A stretch of 64,000 bases of DNA from Trinickia soli (GTDB taxonomy: Bacteria; Pseudomonadota; Gammaproteobacteria; Burkholderiales; Burkholderiaceae): NCBI RefSeq assembly GCF_002879855.1, contig NZ_PNYB01000021.1, positions 1-64,000 of the forward strand, given 5' to 3'. Below, one piece after another: positions 38,389 through 47,024 of this stretch (the stretch's first letter is position 1; each line of letters opens with the position of its first letter). Under the pieces are notes generated by a model, which was given only the letters and a program-made list of their open reading frames with translations, did no database searches and was not told the DNA's origin. A program made the translations under genes and the position numbers.

Positions 38389-39536
38389 GTATGGCTACTT
38401 CGCTGCCGCTCGACGGCATCCGCGTCGTCGAATTCACGCACATGGTGATGGGCCCGACATGCGGCATGATCCTTGCCGACCTGGGCGCCGAGGTCATCAA
38501 GGTCGAACCGCCCGGCGGTGACAAGACGCGCCGCCTTCCCGGGCTTGGCATCGGTTTTTTTCGCACGTTCAATCGCAACAAGAAGAGTGTCGTCATCGAT
38601 ATCGCCACGCCCGAAGGGCAGGCTGCCGCCGGCGATTTGATCGGCGAATGCGACGTCGTCATCGAAAATTTCCGGCCGGGATTGATGCGCGACTTCGGAC
38701 TCGACTACGACACGCTGTCCAGGCGCTACCCTCGGCTCGTGTATGCGTCGCACAAGGGCTTTCTGCCGGGCCCCTACGACAAGCGGCTTGCGCTGGACGA
38801 AGTCGTGCAGATGATGGGCGGCCTCGCCTATATGACCGGCCCGGTCGGGCGTCCGCTGCGCGCCGGCGCCTCCGTCAACGACATCATGGGCGGGATGTTC
38901 GGCGCGATCGGGATTCTGGCCGCGTTGCGCGAACGCGATCGCACGGGACGCGGACAGGAAGTGCAAAGCGCGCTGTTCGAGAACTGCGTCTTTTTGTGTG
39001 CTCAACATATGCAACAGTACGCGATGACGCACGAGCCGCTGCCGCCGATGCCGGCCCGCGTTTCGGCCTGGAGCGTGTACGACGTATTCACGCTTGCGCA
39101 AGGCGAGCAGTTGTTCATCGGCGCCGTGAGCGACAAGCAATTCGTCGCGTTGTGCGACGTGTTGCATCGGCCCGATCTGGCGGCCGAGCCGCGCTTTGCA
39201 ACGAATTCGCAACGCGTGGCATCACGCTCCGAGCTGATTCCGCTCTTGTCTGAAGTGCTCAGCGCGCATCGCGTCGCCGAGCTTGTGCCGAAGCTCGAAG
39301 GCGCGGGCATTCCCTATGCCCCGATCGTGCGGCCCGAACAATTGCTCGACGACCCGCATTTGAAGGCGAGCGGTGGACTGGTGCCGATGACGACGGACGA
39401 CGGCGGCACCACCGACGTCGTATTGCTGCCGCTGACGATGGGCGGACGGCGGCCGGGCGTGCGGCAAGCGCTCGCCCGGATCGGCGAGCATACGCAGGAG
39501 ATCTTGCAGCGGATCAAGCCTCGCGTGAGCCGGTAG
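38385..39536 (+). CDS. CaiB/BaiF-type (class III) CoA-transferase
   Basis: This 383-residue enzyme moves CoA between organic acids through an aspartyl-CoA intermediate. The N-terminal block LDGIRVVEFTHMVMGPTCGM and LADLGAEVIKVEPPGGD are family hallmarks. The likely catalytic residue is Asp138 in LALDEVVQMMGGLAYMTG. VIENFRPGLMRDFGLDYDTL and RDRTGRGQEVQSALFENCV are further conserved parts. It is coupled to the upstream lyase gene by a 4-base overlap with AGGTG before its ATG. The pairing implies that the transferred CoA product feeds the lyase. Confidence 0.93.
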   Translation: MSMATSLPLDGIRVVEFTHMVMGPTCGMILADLGAEVIKVEPPGGDKTRRLPGLGIGFFRTFNRNKKSVVIDIATPEGQAAAGDLIGECDVVIENFRPGLMRDFGLDYDTLSRRYPRLVYASHKGFLPGPYDKRLALDEVVQMMGGLAYMTGPVGRPLRAGASVNDIMGGMFGAIGILAALRERDRTGRGQEVQSALFENCVFLCAQHMQQYAMTHEPLPPMPARVSAWSVYDVFTLAQGEQLFIGAVSDKQFVALCDVLHRPDLAAEPRFATNSQRVASRSELIPLLSEVLSAHRVAELVPKLEGAGIPYAPIVRPEQLLDDPHLKASGGLVPMTTDDGGTTDVVLLPLTMGGRRPGVRQALARIGEHTQEILQRIKPRVSR

Positions 39537-39583
39537 AGGTGCGGATGCGGCGATAGATCCCTGTGCCTGCGAGCCTGCAGCCG

Positions 39584-42136
39584 CTATCGCCCGCTGCCCA
39601 TCATCTGCAGATCGGCGCCGATTTCGACGTCCGGGTTGATATAACGCGGTAGCGCGGCAATGGCCTGCTTGGGCAATGGCTTGCAGTAGAGAAATCCCTG
39701 CGCCACCTCGCAGCCGTGCATGTCGAGAAACGCTGCTTGCGCCGCCGTTTCGACGCCCTCTGCGACGACGCGATGCCCGAGACAGTGCGAAATCGAAAGG
39801 ATGGCTTTGACGAGCTCGGCGTGGCGAGAATCGTGCGTGACCTGTTGAATGAAGGAACGATCGATCTTGAGCGTATCGATCGGAAAGCGCGCGAGGTAGC
39901 TCAGCGCCGAATAGCCTGTGCCGAAATCGTCGATCGCGATCGAGGCGCCCATCCGTTTGAACGCGGAAAGCGTGCGCGTGACCGATTCGTCTTCTTCGAG
40001 CAGCAGGCTTTCGGTGATTTCGAATTCCAGCCATTCGGCGCGGCAGCCCGTTTGGTCGAGTATCTTCTCGACTGTTTGGACGAAGCCCCTCGCTTGAAAC
40101 TGCCGTGGCGACAGATTGACGGCGACGACCCGGCGAGGACCGCCCGCGGCGTTCCACTCCGCCGCTGCGCGGCACGCCTCGCGTAGAACCCATTTGCCCA
40201 GATCGACGATCAATCCGGTCTCTTCGGCCACGGGCACGAATTGGTCGGGCGGAATAAAACCCGAACCGGCCCGATTCCACCGCAATAACGCTTCGACGCC
40301 GATGACCTCGGCATTGCGAAACGCCACTTGCGGCTGGTAGTGCAGTTCGAGTTCGGCGTTATCGATCGCGCGACGCAGTTCCGCCTCGAGTTGCAGGTTC
40401 GCATCGGCCTCGACGGTCAACTCGTTCGTATAGAAGCGGAAGCCTCGACGGCCGGAACGCTTCGCCAGGTACATCGCCGAATCGGCGTATTTGAGCAGAT
40501 CGTCGGCATCGGTGCTGTCGATCGGATAGAGGGCAATGCCGAGACTGCCGGAAATGAACACTTCCCTTCCATGCAGCACGAAGCGCTCGCCGAGCCGGTT
40601 AATGATCCTCGCGGAGATCTCTTCGAGCGTGCGACGGTTGCGCGCATCGGGCAGGAGCACGGCAAATTCGTCTCCGCCAAAGCGCGCGACGATGTCGCCC
40701 GGCCGTACGCATTCGAGCAGCCGCTTGGCCGCTTCACGCAGCAACTCGTCCCCGACCGCGTGGCCCATGGTGTCGTTGACGCCTTTGAACCGATCCATGT
40801 CGATCATCATCACGGCCGTCAATCGATCCTGCGCACTGCCTTCCGTTGCACGCCGTAGCGCTTCGTTGAACATCGTGCGATTGGGCAGGTCGGTCAGCTC
40901 ATCGAAATACGCCATGTGGTGAATCTTTTCGCGCGACGCGTGCAGCTCGCTGATGTCGCGACCGATGGCGAGCACGGTTTCCACCTGACCGTCAGCGCCG
41001 AACTCTGCTGTCAGCCGAATCATGTGGCACAACTGCTTGCCGTCGCCGGGCCGCCATTTCAACTCGAACTGTCGATCCATGCCCGTGTTGAACACTTGGG
41101 TGATCTCTTGCTCATAGCGCACGGCATCCGGTCCGCCCGGATATTCGGATGGCGTTTTTCCGAGCAAAGCGTTTGCGCCGCCCGGGGCAAATGTCAGGAA
41201 GACCGGATTGACGTAAAGGCGGCGAAGCTGCCGGTCGTAACGCGCCACCGTATCGGGCGAATGTTCGACGAGGGTTCGAAACTCGCGTTCGCGCTGCGAT
41301 AATTCGCGCGCTTTGGCGCATAGCGTCGCGTTCAGCTCCAGAATTTTTTCGTATTGCGCCTGCAACTCGGCTTGAGCCCGATTGCGTTCCGTGATGTCCA
41401 AAATGGCGCCGATCAATCCCGCCGGACGGCCTTCCGCGTCGTAAAAGATCGCTTTCGTGAACTCGACCTCGCGGTCTTCCTTTTGCGCATTTCGGGCCCT
41501 GAACTCGTATCGTTGAATTCCGCCGTCCGTAAATAACTCTTCGTCCTTCTCGAAATAGGTTTTCGCCAGCTCATAGGGGTTCACTTCGAATACGGTTTTG
41601 CCAACGAACCGATCCTTCGAGATGCCCAGAAAATCCTGGAACGCCTGATTGAGCTGGAGATAGCGCCCTTGTCTGTCCTTTGAGAAAACGGGGATCGGAA
41701 TCGTGTCCAGCAGCGACTCGAGATACGATTCGCGTTCGCGCAGCTGCGCCTCGGCGTGTCTGTGCGCCGTGATATTGAAGCAGAGCGCGAGCACGCCCAC
41801 AGCCCCGTCCGCGGCCGGGTCCGTCGCGAGCTGAACCCGATAGTGTTGCGTCTGGTCCGTCGGCATGCCGTCAAACGCGAGCTCTATCTCGCGCGCCACG
41901 CCGGTCGCCGCGACTTCCCGGATCGCGGCCTGAAAGCGCTGATAGACCGGCTCCGACAGCAGCTCGGTTTCGCTCAGCAGAACGTGCGAGCCGCCGCGGT
42001 CGGCGCTCATCATCTGTATCGCCGCGCGGTTCAGGTAACGACGCCCGCCGTGCGCGTCGTAGCGGATCGCAGCGATGTGCAGATCGCCGAGAGGCACACG
42101 GTACGCGTCTTCGCTGGCGATTTCAGAGTTTTCCAT
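39584..42136 (-). CDS. PAS-PAS-PAS-GGDEF-EAL cyclic-di-GMP turnover protein
   Basis: The 850-residue protein has three PAS domains (about 10-125, 135-255, 280-395), a GGDEF domain (about 405-575) and an EAL domain (about 585-830). No membrane segment is visible, so it senses a cytoplasmic signal. The cyclase motif GGDEF (487-491) is intact and an RxxD inhibitory site lies 5 residues before it (RPGD). The EAL side keeps EALLRW, VAVNLSPRQF, DDFGTGYSAL and EGVET, so both cyclase and phosphodiesterase activity are possible. ATG 42136 was chosen; a TTG three codons upstream is also possible. It is convergent with the CoA-transferase gene. Confidence 0.93.
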   Translation of the reverse strand: MENSEIASEDAYRVPLGDLHIAAIRYDAHGGRRYLNRAAIQMMSADRGGSHVLLSETELLSEPVYQRFQAAIREVAATGVAREIELAFDGMPTDQTQHYRVQLATDPAADGAVGVLALCFNITAHRHAEAQLRERESYLESLLDTIPIPVFSKDRQGRYLQLNQAFQDFLGISKDRFVGKTVFEVNPYELAKTYFEKDEELFTDGGIQRYEFRARNAQKEDREVEFTKAIFYDAEGRPAGLIGAILDITERNRAQAELQAQYEKILELNATLCAKARELSQREREFRTLVEHSPDTVARYDRQLRRLYVNPVFLTFAPGGANALLGKTPSEYPGGPDAVRYEQEITQVFNTGMDRQFELKWRPGDGKQLCHMIRLTAEFGADGQVETVLAIGRDISELHASREKIHHMAYFDELTDLPNRTMFNEALRRATEGSAQDRLTAVMMIDMDRFKGVNDTMGHAVGDELLREAAKRLLECVRPGDIVARFGGDEFAVLLPDARNRRTLEEISARIINRLGERFVLHGREVFISGSLGIALYPIDSTDADDLLKYADSAMYLAKRSGRRGFRFYTNELTVEADANLQLEAELRRAIDNAELELHYQPQVAFRNAEVIGVEALLRWNRAGSGFIPPDQFVPVAEETGLIVDLGKWVLREACRAAAEWNAAGGPRRVVAVNLSPRQFQARGFVQTVEKILDQTGCRAEWLEFEITESLLLEEDESVTRTLSAFKRMGASIAIDDFGTGYSALSYLARFPIDTLKIDRSFIQQVTHDSRHAELVKAILSISHCLGHRVVAEGVETAAQAAFLDMHGCEVAQGFLYCKPLPKQAIAALPRYINPDVEIGADLQMMGSGR

Positions 42137-42471
42137 GCGGTTCAAGGTGCTATTCGTCTAAGCATTACAGCTCAGGGTGCATTGCTGAATTGGCGTGTCA
42201 TGGGTGCGCCATGGGTGCGCCGGGAGCTGTGCTATCGCCTGGATAACGGCCAAATTGAAGGATTTCTGAAGGCGTGCGGACAACCCTGGGCGCCATTGCC
42301 GGACGTTTGGCGTTTTCCGGGGCGGTGTGCCGGGCGCGTTTCCCGTGGCCGTCAAAGGAATCGCATGTGGGAATCGAGCCCCGCATTCGGCGAGGCGCCC
42401 GATCGGGCATTGATTCGGAACGCCGCGCTGAGCAAGCGTGGCTACGGTGTTTCAGTCGGCGCGGGGGCGCC
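42137..42471. other. Intergenic, no gene seen; 11-bp tandem duplication
   Basis: These 335 bases separate the GGDEF-EAL start from the DUF1801 stop. I see no convincing gene. CATGGGTGCGC occurs twice in tandem (42199-42209 and 42210-42220). The stretch should contain the promoter of the GGDEF-EAL gene, but no clear -35/-10 pair stands out. Confidence 0.4.
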
Positions 42472-42900
42472 TCAATGCGTCCCTTGCTTCGCTCGTTTCG
42501 GCTTCGCGACAGCCCCTGCGGCATTGAGCGCAACGGCCTCGCGGATGAGCGCTTTGAACGCGTCCGCGTCGATCTCTTCGCCCTCGTGAATATCGATCGC
42601 GCGTCGCGCGTTACCGTCGAGGCTCGAATTAAAAAGCTTTCGGGGGTCTTTCAGAGACGCGCCTTTGAGAAACGCCAGTTTCACGACGGCCTTGTACGAT
42701 TCTCCTGTGCACAGAATGCCATTATGCGACCAGACAGGCGTGCCCATCCATTTCCACTCTTCTACGACATCAGGCTCCGCTTCCTTGATGAGCGCACGCA
42801 TTCTGGCCAGCGTTTCACCGCGCCAATCGCCGAGGCTCGCGATTTTTTCGTCGATCAGTTCAGATGCCGGCCGATCTTCCGTTGCAGTCGCTTTCTTCAA
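42472..42900 (-). CDS. DUF1801 (YdhG/YjbR-like) protein
   Basis: The 142-residue protein matches DUF1801: ASELIDEKIASLGDWRGETL, ALIKEAEPDVVEEWKWMGTP, VWSHNGILCTGESYKAVVKL and FNSSLDGNARRAIDIHEGE. I propose a TTG start at 42900, because GGAG lies 8 bases upstream and similarity begins just after it; the ATG at 42984 would add 28 residues with no family match. Members are small cytoplasmic proteins of unknown role. It ends in a Lys-rich tail. Confidence 0.85.
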   Translation of the reverse strand: MKKATATEDRPASELIDEKIASLGDWRGETLARMRALIKEAEPDVVEEWKWMGTPVWSHNGILCTGESYKAVVKLAFLKGASLKDPRKLFNSSLDGNARRAIDIHEGEEIDADAFKALIREAVALNAAGAVAKPKRAKQGTH

Positions 42901-43045
42901 GTTTTTTCTCCAACGCTTCGATGTTTTCGATTGATTGCGAGGCGCTTTCCCCTTGTAACTTTCCCCAACTTTCCAAAGAAACAAAGGCGAGCGCCGATCG
43001 AACTTCGCGAATCGACGCTGCGCCGGTCAGTATGATGCACTGTTT

Positions 43046-43582
43046 TCAATTCGGAATCGGGAAATCGATCTCCGTGTCGTTGACCCGGTTGAACAGATTC
43101 GTGAACGAAATCAGCGCAACGGCCAGCAGCGCTTCGACGATTTGCGCCGGCGTGTAGCCCGCTTCACGCACGGCGGCCAATACCGCAGCGTCTACGGTCC
43201 CTTGCGTCCCGGCAACGGTGCGCACGAACGTGACGAGCGCGTCGCGCCGGGCGTCGCCGGTCGCTTCGCCTGCACGAAGCTGGCGCAACGTATCGGGCTG
43301 CAAGCCGGCAAGCTTGCCCACCAGCGAATGCGCCGCTACGCAATAATCGCAGCCGTTGAGCGAACTGACTGCAATCCGGATCGCTTCGATATCGGGTTTG
43401 CTCAGTTGGCCCTGCGCAAGCACTGCGTCACCGTCCACCATGAGCCCGAGTGTGGCAGGGCTGTAGCTGCCGATCACCGCATATGCGTTCGGTAATTTTC
43501 CTGCTGCCTTGCGAATGCGCTCGAACAGGGCGTGCGCGGCGTCGGGCGTGTCTTCGGCGCCAAGAGCGGGAAGTCTGGACAT
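43046..43582 (-). CDS. Carboxymuconolactone decarboxylase / AhpD-like protein
   Basis: This 178-residue protein has the AhpD fold with the redox motif NGCDYCVAAHS (CxxC plus His), typical of peroxidase-like alkylhydroperoxidase relatives rather than true decarboxylases. The C-terminal EALLAVALISFTNLFNRVND is family-typical. AGGAG precedes ATG 43582. An AraC regulator gene is divergent across 131 bases, a common pairing for this family. Its probable role is peroxide or electrophile detoxification. Confidence 0.9.
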   Translation of the reverse strand: MSRLPALGAEDTPDAAHALFERIRKAAGKLPNAYAVIGSYSPATLGLMVDGDAVLAQGQLSKPDIEAIRIAVSSLNGCDYCVAAHSLVGKLAGLQPDTLRQLRAGEATGDARRDALVTFVRTVAGTQGTVDAAVLAAVREAGYTPAQIVEALLAVALISFTNLFNRVNDTEIDFPIPN

Positions 43583-43713
43583 AATGGGCTCCTTGTTGTC
43601 ATTCAGGGTTAAGGCCGCTTGATGCGGTAGGTGTACTTTAAGAACGCGGGCCTTTTTGATGAATGCTCGCGCGGCCCACAAACATGCTCGATCGTTTCAA
43701 CCTACGGAGTCCT

Positions 43714-44787
43714 ATGGATCTGGATCTGCTCGATAGACTGTTGAGCCTTGGGGCGGTTGACGGGCGTCTCGATGAGCGATGCGAACTGCGCGCATCCTCG
43801 ACGGTTGCGCAAGCGCGCAGCGCGCAACGCGAGATGCCGTACCACGCGTTGCTCGCCGGTTCTGCCGTGGTGGAAGGGCCAGGGCTGGAGCCGACGATGC
43901 TGCATGCAGGCGATGTGCTGATGTTGCCGTCGGGCGAGGCTCATACGATCGTGAACCGGGCGGGCGGCGTGGCGCCCGGGCGCAGCCGGGGGGAAGCGCC
44001 CGAGACGGTGACGCTTTACGAGGCAGGAGGCGCGGCGACGATCCTGCTGTGCGGGCGGTTCCTGATGACGCCCGCGGCGTGGCGGCTGTATCGTTCGTTG
44101 CTGCCGGACTACGTCATCGTTCGCACGAACGCCGACATGAAGCGCATGGCGAGTTTCGGCGGGAACGGTGAAGCCGGTGAAGTTGGTGAAGTTGGTGAAG
44201 TTGGTGAAGTTGGTGAAGCGCCCGACCAACAAGACAGCACTTCATCACGCCTGAGCCGGCTGCTTGCGCTGATGAAAGAAGAAACCGAGCACGCGCAGCC
44301 GGGCCACGCCGCGGTACTGCGCCACCTGTCCGCGGCACTGTTCGGTATGACGCTGCGCGCGGCGATGCATGGCACGCAAGCGCCTGCCGGCATGCTCGCG
44401 CTGGCGGCGCATCCGCGCCTGTGCGAAGTCGCGGTGCAAATCGTTCGCGCGCCTGCGCAGGCATGGACGATCGAGGAAATGGCCGGGATCGCCCATATGT
44501 CGCGCTCATCGCTGATACGCAGTTTCGGTGCGGCAGCCGGGATGACGCCGGCCGAATTCGTGACGCGCGTGCGTATCGCCGAAGCAAGTCGATTGTTGAA
44601 AGACACCGAACAGTCGGTGGCGGCGATCGGCGAGGCGGTTGGCTATGCGTCGGAGGCGGCGTTTCAGCGGGCCTTCAAACGAGAAACCGATTTGACGCCG
44701 GCCGCTTGGCGTGCCGTACCGCTGCCACCGACCGAGCCACCGCGGCCGCCGCGTTTCGTGTCGCTCGGCGGCACTGTGGAAGTTTGA
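43714..44787 (+). CDS. AraC-family regulator with N-terminal cupin
   Basis: The 357-residue protein has a cupin_6 sensor domain (about 1-140; HTIVNRAGG and ILLCGRF) and a C-terminal double helix-turn-helix (about 250-345). IAHMSRSSLIRSFGAAAGMT and VAAIGEAVGYASEAAFQRAF are the two recognition regions. Between them, residues about 152-169 are a repeated Gly-Glu-Val/Ala run encoded by six 9-bp units. GGAG lies 5 bases before ATG 43714. It is divergent from the AhpD-like gene, which it probably controls. Confidence 0.9.
   Translation: MDLDLLDRLLSLGAVDGRLDERCELRASSTVAQARSAQREMPYHALLAGSAVVEGPGLEPTMLHAGDVLMLPSGEAHTIVNRAGGVAPGRSRGEAPETVTLYEAGGAATILLCGRFLMTPAAWRLYRSLLPDYVIVRTNADMKRMASFGGNGEAGEVGEVGEVGEVGEAPDQQDSTSSRLSRLLALMKEETEHAQPGHAAVLRHLSAALFGMTLRAAMHGTQAPAGMLALAAHPRLCEVAVQIVRAPAQAWTIEEMAGIAHMSRSSLIRSFGAAAGMTPAEFVTRVRIAEASRLLKDTEQSVAAIGEAVGYASEAAFQRAFKRETDLTPAAWRAVPLPPTEPPRPPRFVSLGGTVEV
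44167..44220 (+). repeat. Six tandem 9-bp units inside the AraC gene
   Basis: GGTGAAGTT is repeated four times exactly (44176-44211), flanked by the variants GGTGAAGCC (44167-44175) and GGTGAAGCG (44212-44220). Each unit encodes Gly-Glu-Val or Gly-Glu-Ala in frame. Gain or loss of units would change the linker length without breaking the frame. Confidence 0.95.
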
Positions 44788-44821
44788 AGTTGCCGCGCGT
44801 TTGCAGCGAAGGCTCAGCCCT

Positions 44822-45796
44822 TCAAACCGCGAGTGCGTCGCGACGTGGCCGGGTGCTTTTGGCCGCGACGGGCGCCTGCGGGCGCGAGACATCTTCGAGC
44901 GCCGGCATCGAATCGAACAATTCGCCGATCCATTCGGCGAACACGCGCACTTTTGCGGAAAGGTGGCGGTTATGCGGATACACGATGGAAATGGGCTTCG
45001 GCTTCGGATTGAAGCCCGCCATGACTTCCTTCAACGAGCCGTCGAGCAAATGGGGCAGCACCATGAAAAGCGTGGGCTGGATCAATCCGAAGCCTTCGAT
45101 CGCACAGGTTACGTAAGCATCGGAATCGTTGACGGTCACGAGACTGTCCATTTTCGCTTCGACGGGCTTGCCGTCGATGAGGAAAACCCAGGGGACGGGC
45201 CGGCCCCCGTGCGCCGCGCGAAAATTCACGGCCTGGTGCGAGGCGAGATCTTCGATGGTCTTCGGTTCGCCGTGCTTCGCCAGGTAGCCCGGCGAGGCGC
45301 ACGTGACGCGCTTGAGCATGCCGATGCGCCGCGCCACCATCGATGAATCCTCGAGCGGGCCGACGCGGAGCATGCAGTCGACGCCTTCTTCGATCGGATC
45401 GACGGGACGGTCCGACAACCCGAGATCGAGCGTGATGTCCGGATAGCGCTGGTGGAACGTCGACAATGCGGGAATGACAATGCGCCGCCCCAATGCGCTC
45501 GGCATGTGAACGCGCAATGCGCCGCTCGGCTTGCGATTGCCGGCCTGAAAACTCGCATCGGCTTCGGCGATTTCCCCGATGATCTTGATGCAATGCTCGT
45601 AGTACGCGGCGCCGTCGGGCGTCAGCGAAAGCCGGCGCGTCGTCCGGTGCATGAGGCGCACGCCGAGATACGCTTCGAGATTCTGGATGATCGTCGTCAC
45701 CGATGCGCGCGGCATGCCCAGCGTTTCTGCCGCACGCGTGAAGCTGTTGGCGTCGACGACGCGCGTGAAGACTTCCATTGCCTGAATGCGATCCAT
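44822..45796 (-). CDS. LysR-family regulator (CrgA/DsdC-like group)
   Basis: This 324-residue protein starts MDRIQAMEVFTRVVDANSFT and GMPRASVTTIIQNLEAYLGV, the pattern of the single-gene LysR group often called CrgA-like. The effector part contains GALRVHMPSALGRRIVIPAL and DCMLRVGPLEDSSMVARRIG. The C-terminus extends about 20 residues in a basic tail. ATG 45796 was chosen at the conserved start. It is convergent with the AraC gene, and the next gene upstream, the NmrA-like gene, is in the same orientation. Confidence 0.9.
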   Translation of the reverse strand: MDRIQAMEVFTRVVDANSFTRAAETLGMPRASVTTIIQNLEAYLGVRLMHRTTRRLSLTPDGAAYYEHCIKIIGEIAEADASFQAGNRKPSGALRVHMPSALGRRIVIPALSTFHQRYPDITLDLGLSDRPVDPIEEGVDCMLRVGPLEDSSMVARRIGMLKRVTCASPGYLAKHGEPKTIEDLASHQAVNFRAAHGGRPVPWVFLIDGKPVEAKMDSLVTVNDSDAYVTCAIEGFGLIQPTLFMVLPHLLDGSLKEVMAGFNPKPKPISIVYPHNRHLSAKVRVFAEWIGELFDSMPALEDVSRPQAPVAAKSTRPRRDALAV

Positions 45797-46047
45797 GCTC
45801 GCTCCGATGGGTGACCAACGAAACAGCATAGTCTGCCACGTACCGCAGATTCAAGCTCGTCGTTAATGACATGCGCGGGTGTAACGCGACGCCCAGCGCG
45901 TTCGTTCGCGCTTGCATGGCGGTGATGTTGTGCTGCATGCGGCGCATGTCGACGATGGCCGCGGGCGCGTGCAGCGCAACGAACTGAGCAACGAGATCGG
46001 CGCCGCGGAGCCGCGGCGCCGGATCGAGAGCAGAAAGCGGATAGTGC

Positions 46048-46893
46048 TTACCGGAAGTGCTCTACGTGTGTTTGCAGCCATTGCTCGAAGCGAAGCGGCT
46101 TGCGGCCGAGCAGCCGTTCAACCGTGTCGGTCGCTTTCGCGGCGCGGCCTGCTTTCACCTGCTCGTAGGCTTTGACGACCGATGCCGCGATGGGCTGTGG
46201 CAGACCGGCCCGTGTGAGATTGTCGGTGGCTTGTTCCAGCGTGATGTCGGCGCAGCGCAGAGGACGATCGATCGCTTGCGAGAGCAGTGCGACCTGCTCG
46301 GGCACGCTGATGATTTCCCCGCCTGTCAGCACCAGTTCCCTCTCGGTCAAGGAGGCATCCGTCAGCGCGCGCACGGCGACGGCCGCGATGTCCTCCGGTG
46401 CGATCGGCGCAGCGCGTCCGTCGCCCATCGGATTGGGCACGACGCCACTCGCGCGAACGCTCGGCAGCCACAGATAGGCGTTGGACATGAAGCCGGTAGG
46501 CCGCAGGAAACGGCCGTCGAGCCCGGCGGTGCGAATGATGTCTTCCTTCTCGCGATGGAGGCGGCCGAGCAGCGTATCGGGCGCGCTTTCTACCATGTGC
46601 GTCGAGAGGAACACGACGCGTCGAACCCGCTTGGCTGCCACGCGCGCGATCAATTCGCGGAAAGTGTCTGCGCTGCCGACATTCATCAGGAACACGCCTT
46701 CGACGGGGCCATCGAGCGCAGCCGAGAATGCGTCGGGCGTGTCGTATTCCCCGGCAACGACGTCCACGCGTCCGTTCCATTGCGCCAATTTAGACGGATC
46801 CCGCACATAAGCCCGAACCGCATGGCCCGCAGCCAGCATTTGGGCGACGATCTGACTGCCGACGTTACCGCTTGCTCCAGTGACTAAATACAT
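46048..46893 (-). CDS. NmrA-like NAD(P)-binding protein (atypical SDR)
   Basis: This 281-residue protein has an N-terminal Rossmann motif, VTGASGNVGSQIVAQMLAAG, and YVRDPSKL, as in NmrA/QOR2-type atypical short-chain dehydrogenases. The usual YxxxK catalytic pair is not evident, and it has LSTHMVESAPD at that position. Members act as redox sensors or quinone reductases. A LysR gene is divergent across 131 bases containing spaced direct repeats, so it is probably that regulator's target. Confidence 0.9.
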   Translation of the reverse strand: MYLVTGASGNVGSQIVAQMLAAGHAVRAYVRDPSKLAQWNGRVDVVAGEYDTPDAFSAALDGPVEGVFLMNVGSADTFRELIARVAAKRVRRVVFLSTHMVESAPDTLLGRLHREKEDIIRTAGLDGRFLRPTGFMSNAYLWLPSVRASGVVPNPMGDGRAAPIAPEDIAAVAVRALTDASLTERELVLTGGEIISVPEQVALLSQAIDRPLRCADITLEQATDNLTRAGLPQPIAASVVKAYEQVKAGRAAKATDTVERLLGRKPLRFEQWLQTHVEHFR

Positions 46894-46981
46894 GGTGGTT
46901 CTCCTTCTGGTAATTGAAAATTGAACGCTTTCAACGTCTGCCCGAAAGATTGGCTATTATTTGCAACAATTGATAGATATC

Positions 46982-47013
46982 GAACAATCCGTTGCTGACG
47001 TGGAACAATCCGT
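46982..47013. promoter_or_regulatory. Spaced 11-bp direct repeats in the LysR/NmrA gap
   Basis: GAACAATCCGT occurs at 46982-46992 and again at 47003-47013, starting 21 bases apart, which is two helix turns. The repeats end 12 bases before the LysR start at 47025, in the divergent promoter region. This spacing fits binding of a regulator to one face of the DNA. Confidence 0.5.
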
Positions 47014-47024
47014 GGGGGCGATAC

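Noticed and set aside
44167-44220. Short regular repeats considered as a CRISPR-like array
   Set aside because: Units are 9 bp without spacers and lie inside a coding frame.
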